A DNA stretch of 7,524 nucleotides from Acetobacteraceae bacterium (GCA_027311485.1 DAICYU010000014.1:1-7524), one strand, 5' to 3'; counted from the first letter of the stretch, positions 1 to 7,440 are shown. The notes: generated by a model not told the origin, from the letters alone. A program made the numbers and translations.

Positions 1-655
1 AGGTAGGCGACGAGGGCGTCCATTTCGGTGACCTGCTGGGCGTTGCCGGGCACCGTGACGGCCTTCGGATAGCGCTTCAGCAATTGGGCGGTGTCGGCGT
101 TCGGGTCGGCCTGGGCCAGCATGTCGGCCTTGGCGTTGGCGATTTCATCGTCGGTGTAGGGCACGCCGACCGCGCGCAGTGTGCGCATCCGTTCCTGAAT
201 ATCCGACATGTCCAGCGGCGTTTCAGCCAGGCATAGTGCGGCATCAGCGATTCCGGCACCATTTCCTGCGGGTTCTTCAGGTGGGCATAGTGCCAGTCGC
301 TGGAATACTTGCCGCCGACGCGGGCGAGGTCGGGGCCGATGCGTTTCGAGCCCCATTGGAACGGATGGTCATACATGCTCTCGGCCGCGATCGAGTAGTG
401 ACCGTAACGCTCGACCTCATCGCGCAGGGCGCGGATCTGCTGGCTGTGGCACAGGTAGCAGCCTTCCCGCACGTAGATGTCGCGGCCCCGCAGTTCCAGC
501 GGCGAGTAGGGCCGCATGCCCTGCACATGCTCCACCGTCGTTTCGATTGTGAACAGGGGTACGATTTCCACCAGGCCGCCGATGGCGACCGTCAGCAGGG
601 CGCCAAGCAGCAGGAAGATGGCGTTCTTTTCGAAGAACTCGTGGCGTATCATCAT
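1..655 (-). pseudogene. ccoO: cbb3 cytochrome c oxidase subunit II (CcoO/FixO), frameshifted and cut by the window edge
   Basis: CcoO is the membrane-anchored mono-heme cytochrome c subunit of cbb3 oxidase; it passes electrons from CcoP to CcoN. From the ATG at 655 there is an N-terminal membrane anchor (about residues 12-34), a heme c site CYLCH at 66-70, and the family stretches 'ERYGHYS' and 'WGSKRIGPDLARVGG'. M138 in 'PESLMPHYAWL' is the likely axial methionine. After YAWL (residue 144) the frame breaks and would end at a stop at 77-79 with unrelated sequence. The expected C-terminal part ('ETPLDMSDI', 'VGVPYTDDEI', 'EMDALVAYL') continues without a stop in another frame from about 224 to 1. 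The start is supported by AGGAG at 668-664, inside the end of ccoN, 8 nt before the ATG. The gene lies 3 nt after ccoN, so coupled translation is likely. Identity is near certain; whether the frameshift is biological or a sequence error is open. Confidence 0.93.
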
Positions 656-658
656 GGC

Positions 659-2129
<1,471 letters not shown>

Positions 2130-2137
<8 letters not shown>

Positions 2138-2348
2138 GACCGTGCTCCCGCGCCGCGGCCCGGATCCGGTCACGTTCATCGTAGTGATGTTTGATCAGGC
2201 CGAAGTCGAAAAGAACGGCAAAGGCGGTCAGAGCGAGGCCGAAGATATACATTTCGTCGTCCGCTGCCCCGGCCACCAGAAACAGGCCAATGAGGCCGAA
2301 TACTGCCATCATCAGCCCGACAATCAGGTTGCTCAGGTTGTTTTCCAT
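2130..2348 (-). CDS. small two-helix membrane protein, first gene of the cbb3 operon
   Basis: A 72-aa protein that I do not recognise by name. It shows two hydrophobic helices (about residues 8-29 and 33-52) joined by a short acidic turn 'ADDE'. A basic, His-rich tail follows ('KHHYDERDRIR', ending 'EHGHV'), which by the positive-inside rule should lie in the cytoplasm together with the short N-terminus. The ATG at 2348 has GAGAGG 5 nt upstream; an in-frame GTG two codons earlier (2354) is possible but less well placed. The stop overlaps the ccoN start by 8 nt, so the two are almost surely co-translated. It is too long and has one helix too many for CcoQ/FixQ or CcoS, which have one helix. 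From position alone it could be an accessory or assembly factor of cbb3 oxidase; no function can be shown. Confidence 0.8.
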
Positions 2349-2400
2349 ATGCACCTCTCTGGTACGGAACGGAACCTGACGCCGGGCAACTTGATTAACA

Positions 2401-2414
2401 TTGATTCACATCAA
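2401..2414. promoter_or_regulatory. FNR/FixK-type binding site between the cbb3 operon and the SafE-like gene
   Basis: TTGATTCACATCAA matches the FNR/Anr/FixK consensus TTGAT-N4-ATCAA at every fixed base. The symmetry extends to 7-bp arms, CATTGAT and ATCAATG (2399-2416). A degenerate second element, TTGATTAACATTGA, overlaps it at 2391-2404. The centre (2407.5) is 59 nt from the ATG of the small gene at 2348; a class II layout (centre at -41.5) would put the oxidase transcript start near 2366, leaving a leader of about 18 nt with the Shine-Dalgarno inside. No clear -10 hexamer is visible there. Toward the plus strand the same spacing gives a start near 2449, the proposed SafE-like start codon. 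Activation of cbb3 operons by FNR-family regulators at low oxygen is well established. Confidence 0.85.
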
Positions 2415-2448
2415 TGCCTTGAAAGCGAGGTCCTGCGACCCATCGGCG

Positions 2449-3195
2449 ATGATCGGAAGTCTCGATTGGATCGGCGGTTTATGCTCCGCCGAAACGGTGA
2501 TGCAGGGCGGGCTGCTGGCTGGGCTGTTCCTGGCCGGGGCGGCGGGCAGCGTCATGCATTGTGGCCCGATGTGCGGCGTGTTCGTGCTGGGGCAGGTGTC
2601 CGACCGGATGGCGCGCATGCCGGCCGGGGCGATGTGCGAATCGCGTCGGATTCGAAGTGGGCTGCTGCTGCCGTATCACCTGGGCCGCCTGACGACATAC
2701 GGGATGCTGGGTGCGCTCGCCGGTGGTTCGGCCGCGGTGTTCCGGCACTCCGGCTGGATCAGGCAGCTTTCCACCGCGCTGCTGGTGCTGGCGGCGGTGT
2801 TGTTCCTGGCGCATGCCGCCGGGCGGCTGATGCGGCTTGACCTGCGGCTGGATCGCGCGCCGCGCCAATTCGGCCAGTTGATTGGCCGCTATGCCGGCCG
2901 GGTCGTGCGCGGAACGGCGCCTGGGGAGTTCCTGTTAGGACTTTCTTTGGGTTTCCTGCCTTGCGGCTTCCTGTATGCGGCGCTCGCCTCCGCGGCGGTG
3001 TGGGCGGATCCGCTGATGGGGGCGGCGGCGATGGTGCTGTTCGGGCTGGGCACCGTGCCGGTGCTGGCGATGATCGGCATCGCCGGGCATGCGGCGGGGC
3101 GACGGTGGAACAAGGGCGTCGCTGCCGTCGCGCCGGCGGTGATGGCGGTGAATGCCATGCTGCTGCTGGGCTTGGCCTGGCGCGGCCTGACCTGA
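2449..3195 (+). CDS. SafE/TauE-like (COG2836-type) integral membrane protein, possible cbb3 or copper accessory protein
   Basis: A 248-aa hydrophobic protein with about six membrane helices. The first helix leads into 'GSVMHCGPMCGVF' (H37, C38, M41, C42), the HC-x-x-MC signature of this family, and a second signature 'GFLPCGFLYAAL' (P171, C172) opens the second half. Members are labelled 'sulfite exporter TauE/SafE', but this branch is frequently encoded next to cbb3 oxidase and CcoGHIS genes, so a role in metal supply or oxidase maturation fits better than sulfite export; this is inference. The two Cys motifs could bind copper or form a thiol pair. The start is uncertain: the ATG at 2449 gives the usual N-terminal length but has no Shine-Dalgarno (nearest GAGG 18 nt away). 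The ATG at 2500 is the alternative, and a TTG at 2401 would fall inside the FNR box. It is divergent from the oxidase operon and may share its regulatory site. Confidence 0.85.
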   Translation: MIGSLDWIGGLCSAETVMQGGLLAGLFLAGAAGSVMHCGPMCGVFVLGQVSDRMARMPAGAMCESRRIRSGLLLPYHLGRLTTYGMLGALAGGSAAVFRHSGWIRQLSTALLVLAAVLFLAHAAGRLMRLDLRLDRAPRQFGQLIGRYAGRVVRGTAPGEFLLGLSLGFLPCGFLYAALASAAVWADPLMGAAAMVLFGLGTVPVLAMIGIAGHAAGRRWNKGVAAVAPAVMAVNAMLLLGLAWRGLT

Positions 3196-3268
3196 AAAGC
3201 GGCCGCTTTCCCACGCAATCTGGTGGACTGGCGGCGATGGCGGGGAACCGGCGGTCCCCCGTCATCGC
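3196..3268. terminator. hairpins between the convergent SafE-like and ompW genes
   Basis: Directly after the stop of the SafE-like gene is a 14-bp perfect palindrome, AAAGCGGCCGCTTT (3196-3209), a weak hairpin. A stronger one lies at 3234-3268: arms GCGATGGCGGGG and CCCCGTCATCGC (one wobble pair, slight slip at the top) around a loop of about 11 nt, ending 5 nt before the ompW stop codon on the other strand. Neither has a good T-tract on either strand. The pair therefore looks like a shared 3'-end structure for two convergent transcripts rather than a textbook intrinsic terminator. Confidence 0.45.
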
Positions 3269-3273
3269 ATCGG

Positions 3274-3948
3274 TCAGAAGCGGTAGCCGATACCGGCGCC
3301 GACCACCAACGGGTTCAGCGCATCGTGCGCCTTCAGCGTCACCGTGTTCAGCGCATCGACATGCGCGTCCGCGTTCAGGAAAAGCTGCTTCACGTCGACG
3401 TTCAGAAACCAGTGCCCGGTCACGTTATAGTCGAAACCAGCCTGCAACGCGGCGCCGACATTGTTGCCGACCGAGAAGTGAGTCACCGTCGGCAGCGCCG
3501 GGCTAGCACCATACCAGAACGTGACGTTGATGCCGGCGCCGAGATACGGGCTGAACGCCGAATGCGGCATGAAATGGTACTGCACCGTCAACGTCGGCGG
3601 CAACGCCCAGACGCTGCCGACATCGACATTGCCCAGCGCCGTGCCGGTCGCCTTGATGTCGTGACGGGTGCTCGCGGCGATCAGTTCAAAGGCGATATGG
3701 TCGGTCAGGAAGTAGGAGAAATCCAGTTCCGGCGCCGCCTGCGCGGTTGCACTGACATGCCCGCCAATCATGCTGACGCTGCTTGAGCTGTCTTCCGGGA
3801 TAACACCGATCGCGCGGGCGCGGATCATGAACGTGCCGGCTTCCTTACCGACCAAAGGCTGATTCATGTCAACCAGGCCCTGGGCCGAGGCGGTGAAACC
3901 GCAGGCCATGCCGCCCAGCAAAGTTGCAGCAAAAAAAGTCTTTTTCAT
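3274..3948 (-). CDS. ompW: OmpW-family outer-membrane protein
   Basis: A 224-aa outer-membrane protein of the OmpW/OprG family, small eight-stranded barrels with a lateral hydrophobic channel. It has a signal peptide with cleavage likely after A22 (ASA|Q) and the early family stretch 'FMIRARAIGVIPEDSSS'. Further on come 'LDFSYFLTDHIAFELIAA', 'LPPTLTVQYHF' and 'FSPYLGAGIN', all typical of OmpW, and the protein ends in phenylalanine ('GYRF') as expected for insertion by the Bam complex. Length is normal. The ATG at 3948 has a strong GAGGAG at 3959-3954. The leader carries two hairpins and a FixK/FNR-type box. E. coli ompW and P. aeruginosa oprG are known to be controlled by FNR/Anr, so low-oxygen control here is expected. 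The transported substrate cannot be read from sequence. Confidence 0.93.
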   Translation of the reverse strand: MKKTFFAATLLGGMACGFTASAQGLVDMNQPLVGKEAGTFMIRARAIGVIPEDSSSSVSMIGGHVSATAQAAPELDFSYFLTDHIAFELIAASTRHDIKATGTALGNVDVGSVWALPPTLTVQYHFMPHSAFSPYLGAGINVTFWYGASPALPTVTHFSVGNNVGAALQAGFDYNVTGHWFLNVDVKQLFLNADAHVDALNTVTLKAHDALNPLVVGAGIGYRF

Positions 3949-3963
3949 TGTGTCTCCTCACGC

Positions 3964-4009
3964 CTCCCCTTGCGGAGAGTCGCCATCAATGGCCGGTCCC
4001 GCACCGGCC
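3964..4009 (-). promoter_or_regulatory. structured 5' leader of ompW: two hairpins
   Basis: On the minus strand, reading toward ompW, the leader holds a perfect 7-bp stem GGCCGGT/ACCGGCC with a 5-nt loop (4009-3991). After it comes a 6-bp stem CTCTCC/GGGGAG closed by the GNRA-type tetraloop GCAA (3979-3964, one wobble pair). The Shine-Dalgarno (3959-3954) is left free. If transcription starts 41.5 nt from the centre of the upstream FNR-type box it would start at about 4009, exactly at the first hairpin, resembling the 5'-terminal stabilising stem of E. coli ompA mRNA. Start site and function are inferred; the stems are seen. Confidence 0.55.
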
Positions 4010-4043
4010 GGAGACACCGAAACATTGTCAAAAAGAAATTTTG

Positions 4044-4057
4044 TTGACTTATGTCAA
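4044..4057. promoter_or_regulatory. FNR/FixK-type binding site upstream of ompW
   Basis: TTGACTTATGTCAA fits the FixK/FNR consensus TTGAY-N4-RTCAA exactly, and the symmetry extends one base on each side (GTTGAC/GTCAAC, 4043-4058). Its near edge is 96 nt upstream of the ompW ATG and 57 nt downstream of the KirBac stop, so ompW is the only gene it can serve as a promoter-proximal site. No convincing -35 is seen, as usual for activator-dependent promoters. A possible -10 (GACAAT, 4029-4024) is closer to the box than class II spacing would predict, so the exact promoter is unclear. Confidence 0.78.
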
Positions 4058-4113
4058 CGGGAACGACCGCGAAATTGTGCTGTTGCCGCTATGTCACAAC
4101 CGGCAACCAGCGA

Positions 4114-5055
4114 TCATCCTATGGTATCATTCCGGGATATCGTCCCCGGGGCATCCTCCTCAGGCAGCAACAGGCTCATCCGCGCCAGGTCAGCGGTCGC
4201 TCGGCCGCCGCCATCCACGCTGACCGTATTTGCGAACCGCATGCCGAAACGGATCCGCTCGGCGGCATAGTCCCGCAGATCGAACACCATCGCCGCCAGG
4301 ACATGGTCCCAGGTCTCGATGGTCAGGAACAGGCGCGCCTGATCGCGCGTCAGGGACGCCGCATCATGACCGTGCAAAGGGCTGAGCGGATCGATGACAT
4401 GCATCAGCGTCCACGGCATGACGAACAGCGGCTGGTGGGATTGCACCAACGGCAGCTCATGGATGCGCCGGTAGAATGTTCCCTCAACAGTCCGGTCTGC
4501 CAGCATGACGAACAGGCGGGCGCTGGCCCCGCTCATCAGCGTCGTGCGCGCGTTCGCCAGCCGGAGCATCAAGGTCGGATGACCGTTGTGTGACGTCACG
4601 ACGGCGTCGGCGGCATAAGCGATCTTCGCCTTCGGGCGGGAAAACCGGACAAACAGCAACCCGGTGACGATGGCGGTGAAGGCCAGACCCGCCATCGTTT
4701 CCAGTGCCGATATAATGTGACCATACAACGTCGCAGGCGCCATCACCCCGTAGCCGACGGTGGCCAGAGTCTCGATGCTGAAGAAGAATACATCGGCGAA
4801 CGAGCCGGGCCGCGCGTTCGCGATGGCACCGGGGCTGACGGCATACAGGCCGGCAAAGCCGAGATTCAGAATGATCCAGCTTGCGAGCATGGCGAACGCG
4901 AAGCCCGGCCAGGACAGGCTGACCGCCAGATGATACGGGTCACGAAAGTCGAATCGGGATGCGCCGAGCTTGGCGAGACCGAATTCGGCGCGGCCGATCG
5001 GGACGGGTTTCGGTTGGCGCGTTGGGGCTCGCATCCCAGCGATGTAGCCCGGCAT
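4114..5055 (-). CDS. KirBac-type inward-rectifier potassium channel
   Basis: A 313-aa bacterial Kir channel, expected to form a tetrameric K+ pore in the inner membrane with a large cytoplasmic gating domain. Residue numbers count from the ATG at 5055. The order is family-typical: slide helix 'FDFRDPYHLAV' (about 35-45), first helix from 'LSWPGF' to about 72, and 'NARPGSFADVFFFSIETLAT' with pore helix. The selectivity filter TVGYG (99-103) and a second helix (about 112-136) follow, ending in 'VRFSRPKAKIAYA', then the immunoglobulin-like C-terminal domain ('PTLMLRLANARTTLMSGAS', 'FYRRIHELPLV', 'WTLMHVIDPLSPL'). Length matches KirBac proteins (about 300-330 aa). The start is unsure: GTG 5058, ATG 5055 and ATG 5034 are all in frame and none has a strong ribosome site; the last aligns best with KirBac3.1. 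It precedes ompW on the same strand, but ompW has its own apparent promoter. Confidence 0.93.
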   Translation of the reverse strand: MPGYIAGMRAPTRQPKPVPIGRAEFGLAKLGASRFDFRDPYHLAVSLSWPGFAFAMLASWIILNLGFAGLYAVSPGAIANARPGSFADVFFFSIETLATVGYGVMAPATLYGHIISALETMAGLAFTAIVTGLLFVRFSRPKAKIAYAADAVVTSHNGHPTLMLRLANARTTLMSGASARLFVMLADRTVEGTFYRRIHELPLVQSHQPLFVMPWTLMHVIDPLSPLHGHDAASLTRDQARLFLTIETWDHVLAAMVFDLRDYAAERIRFGMRFANTVSVDGGGRATADLARMSLLLPEEDAPGTISRNDTIG

Positions 5056-5583
5056 CACGCGGCCGTCACGCCGTCAGCACGCGCGCGATAGGTGCAGCTG
5101 CAACCATACCGGGTAATCCACCTCCCCGCGACGCGCGATTCCGGCATGGGATATACCGAAATCGTGAACCGGGCCGATGAAGGATGCGGGCCGGTCCGCA
5201 CAGGACTGTTGTGCAGCGTTGTAAGGACAGACAAGGACAGCGCGCCGATAGCCTGGTGCGCGACTGTCAATTAAATTGGCTTTCATCTGAGTAGCTTGCG
5301 GCGCCTGCTGGCGACGCCAGAGCACCAGAGTCGTGTCAACTTAAAACGTAATCAGATTACGAATTTCCGTAAGCTGTTGTTTTTGCGTTGGGATATTGCG
5401 TCATTATTTATACCTTTGATTATTTTCCACGATATCCCGCCGGAATCATACCAGACTGACATATTTTCTTCACTTCTTTGTAACCGATGCGACGTCGTTG
5501 CCCTGCGGACCTTCTGCGAGATTTCGCGCGCTTCACTGCGTAAGTGAACTGTTTTTCTTTGTTCCGTCCGCTCTAGGAATCCC
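5056..5583. other. gene-free intergenic region between divergent KirBac and porin genes
   Basis: About 525 nt with no convincing protein or RNA gene. The left half is GC-rich and must hold the KirBac promoter (minus); I see no clear hexamers, only a palindrome TGCAGCTGCA at 5093-5102 and a 10-bp-spaced direct repeat AAGGACAG at 5223-5230 and 5233-5240. The right half (about 5270-5560) is markedly richer in A and T and should hold the porin promoter. It contains a short stem CTGGCGACGCCAG (5308-5320), the perfect 15-bp palindrome at 5347-5361, and AT-rich -10-like sequence around 5403-5414 that I cannot resolve into one promoter. The ORFs here are short and do not resemble protein families. 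Confidence 0.6.
5347..5361. promoter_or_regulatory. perfect 15-bp palindrome in the porin upstream region, candidate operator
   Basis: CGTAATC and GATTACG flank a single A with no mismatch. With a 1-nt centre it cannot form a useful RNA hairpin, so a dimeric DNA-binding regulator is the more likely reader. It lies 223 nt upstream of the porin start codon, in the AT-rich part of the region. The regulator family cannot be named from the site alone. Confidence 0.45.
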
Positions 5584-7254
5584 ATGAAAAGACTCGATGC
5601 CGTCAAAATATCGCTGCTGTGCGCGACCGCGCTCGGCAGCGTCATGGCTGTGCAGCCAGCCGCCGCCCAGACCGCGCCGCAGATGGATTCGATCGAACGG
5701 CAGATCAAATCCCTGCAGGACGAACTGACCCGGATGAAGGCCGAATCCGCATCCCGCGACCGCGCGCTGAAGCAGGCGCAGGCTCAGGCGAAAGCGGCGC
5801 AGGAACAGGCTGCCGCGGCGCACACGCAGGCCACCCAGACCGCCGCTCAGGTTGCCGCAGCTCCGCCACCGCCGGCGACACCAGTGTCAACCGAGCCGAA
5901 GCTGCCGCAGGGTTCGTTCCGGGTCGGTCAGGTGACCGTGACACTGGGCGGCTTCGCGGCGATGGAAGGCCTCTATCGCTCCCGCAACGAAGCGGCCAGC
6001 ATCGACACCAGCTTCGGCGGCATTCCGCTGCCGAACAATCCGAATTACCACGTTCCGGAATTCCGCACGACGGCGCAGCAGAGCCGGTTCTCGCTGTTGG
6101 CGCAGGCCGATCCGAACTCCTACACTCACCTGTCCAGCTACCTGGAAACGGACTTCCTGAGCGCCGGTTCGTCCTCCAACTCCAACCAGAGCAACAGCTA
6201 CACGCTGCGTTTGCGCCAGTTCTTCGGTGAGTATGACAACAGCCACCTTGGCCTGCATGTCGAAGGCGGCCAGGGTTGGACGCTGGCGACGATGTACAGC
6301 AAGGGACTGCTGCCGCGGCAGGAAAACGTTCCGCTGACGATCGACGCACAGTACGTCGTCGGCTTTAACTGGGCGCGCCAGGCCGAAGTCCGCATCGTGA
6401 AGGATATCGACCAGAAATACTGGTTCGGCTTCTCGGTTGAATCGCCGCAGACGATCTTCGGCAACCCGGCAGGCCCGAACTGCTTCACCGGTGCCGCGGC
6501 TCCGGGATTTCCTGGCGGCGGCATTCCGGAATACGCAGCGTGCGGCGGCCCGAACGTCAACAGCATCCAGGCCTACAGCGACAACTACGCGCCTGACCTG
6601 ATCGCCAAGGTGGCGGCGGACCCGGGCTTCGGCCACTACGAACTGTATGGTCTGCTGCGGTTCATGAACGGCCGCGTGTCGTATGGTGCGCCGACCTACA
6701 CCGGGACGAACCACGCCACCACCGGCGAGGGGATCGGCGCCGGCATGATCCTGCCGGTCGTTCCGGGCAAGCTGAACTTCCAGGTCAGCGGCCTTATCGG
6801 CAAGGGCGTCGGCCGCTACGGCAGCTCCACTTTGCCCGACGTGACCTTCTCGCCGACCGGATCGGTCGAGGCACTGCCCGGCTACTCGGTGATGGGCGGC
6901 TTCGTCGGCCACCCGACCCCGTCGGTTGACATTTATGCCTATGGCGGCGCGGAAGGCGTGTCAGCGAAGTACAGCGGCGCCTTTGGCTACGGCAGCCCAT
7001 CTCTGAACCTGTCGGGCTGCGGGCTGGAACTGGGCGCCTGCCCGGCCAACACGAACAACATCGTGGAAGGTACGGTCGGCGCGTGGTGGCGCTTCATCAA
7101 AGGTCCGTGGGGTACGATGCAGGCCGGCCTGCAGTATGAATACCTGAACCGCAACACCTTCGCCGGCAGCAACGGCAAGGGCGCCGCGATCGCGGGTCCG
7201 TCCGCCAACGAGAACGTTCTGCTGTTCAGCATGCGTTACTACCCGTTCCAATAA
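5584..7254 (+). CDS. coiled-coil outer-membrane porin, DcaP-like
   Basis: A 556-aa exported beta-barrel protein. In order: signal peptide with likely cleavage after A28 (AAA|Q); a coiled coil at about 34-92 that starts with regular heptads ('MDSIERQIKSLQDELTRMK') and becomes Ala/Gln-rich; a Pro-rich hinge ('APPPPATP', 93-100); then a barrel from about 112. The barrel has 'GGFAAMEGLYRSRNEA' and 'EFRTTAQQSRFSLLAQ', which resemble DcaP-type trimeric porins with an N-terminal periplasmic coiled coil. The protein ends 'RYYPFQ', so the usual terminal Phe is followed by one Gln. Mature-part cysteines come in two close pairs, C300/C320 and C479/C486, each in a Gly/Pro/Asn-rich probable loop, and could form disulfides. 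The ATG at 5584 has AGGA 6 nt upstream. It appears to be a single-gene unit with its own terminator. Substrate unknown (DcaP proteins take up organic anions); the exact family name is less sure than the porin architecture. Confidence 0.85.
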   Translation: MKRLDAVKISLLCATALGSVMAVQPAAAQTAPQMDSIERQIKSLQDELTRMKAESASRDRALKQAQAQAKAAQEQAAAAHTQATQTAAQVAAAPPPPATPVSTEPKLPQGSFRVGQVTVTLGGFAAMEGLYRSRNEAASIDTSFGGIPLPNNPNYHVPEFRTTAQQSRFSLLAQADPNSYTHLSSYLETDFLSAGSSSNSNQSNSYTLRLRQFFGEYDNSHLGLHVEGGQGWTLATMYSKGLLPRQENVPLTIDAQYVVGFNWARQAEVRIVKDIDQKYWFGFSVESPQTIFGNPAGPNCFTGAAAPGFPGGGIPEYAACGGPNVNSIQAYSDNYAPDLIAKVAADPGFGHYELYGLLRFMNGRVSYGAPTYTGTNHATTGEGIGAGMILPVVPGKLNFQVSGLIGKGVGRYGSSTLPDVTFSPTGSVEALPGYSVMGGFVGHPTPSVDIYAYGGAEGVSAKYSGAFGYGSPSLNLSGCGLELGACPANTNNIVEGTVGAWWRFIKGPWGTMQAGLQYEYLNRNTFAGSNGKGAAIAGPSANENVLLFSMRYYPFQ

Positions 7255-7280
7255 GAACGGCGCTTTTACGACCTCAACAG

Positions 7281-7313
7281 CCCCGTCGGCGGACATCCGC
7301 CGGCGGGGTTTCT
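7281..7313 (+). terminator. intrinsic terminator of the porin gene
   Basis: A 12-bp GC-rich stem (CCCCGTCGGCGG, loop ACAT, CCGCCGGCGGGG, one G-U pair) is followed directly by TTTCT. It begins 26 nt after the porin stop codon. No T-run is present on the other strand, so it acts on plus-strand transcripts. Confidence 0.88.
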
Positions 7314-7368
7314 GTATCCAGGGACCCTATGCTGGCCCATACGCATGGACAAATCAGGGTGATCAAAG

Positions 7369-7440
7369 CGTAAACATACGATCCGGGTCCGGCACGGACT
7401 GACGATTTATCCACAGGCCGCGGCGTTTTCCGCGGTTTTT
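7369..7440 (+). ncRNA. candidate structured small RNA or leader ending in an intrinsic terminator
   Basis: No protein gene is seen here, yet three hairpins follow each other on the plus strand: CGTA/TACG (7369-7380), GTCCG/CGGAC with a 3-nt loop (7387-7399), and CCGCGG/CCGCGG with a 6-nt loop (7418-7435) followed by TTTTT (7436-7440). The last is a good intrinsic terminator, and the porin already has its own 105 nt earlier, so a separate short transcript is plausible. It could also be the attenuator of a gene beyond the right edge. No promoter is recognised and the 5' end is a guess. The 9-mer TTATCCACA, a perfect DnaA-box sequence, lies at 7407-7415. Confidence 0.35.
7418..7440 (+). terminator. 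second intrinsic terminator, no obvious upstream gene
   Basis: A 6-bp all-GC stem, loop CGTTTT, then five T residues. It looks functional on the plus strand. What it terminates is unknown: read-through from the porin, a small RNA, or a leader transcript. Confidence 0.65.

Noticed and set aside
222..230. Programmed -1 ribosomal frameshift in ccoO
   Set aside because: The local codons (CTG AAA CGC) are not a slippery X-XXY-YYZ site, no strong downstream structure was noted, and the family is not known to use recoding. A 4-nt loss also explains the one missing residue.
5092..5274. Short plus and minus open frames (60-83 codons) in the KirBac-porin gap
   Set aside because: No ribosome sites, no hydrophobic or domain pattern, overlapping one another; best read as non-coding.
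5887..6912. Minus-strand open frame of 341 codons inside the porin gene
   Set aside because: Antisense to a protein with clear signal peptide and barrel pattern; composition typical of a shadow frame.
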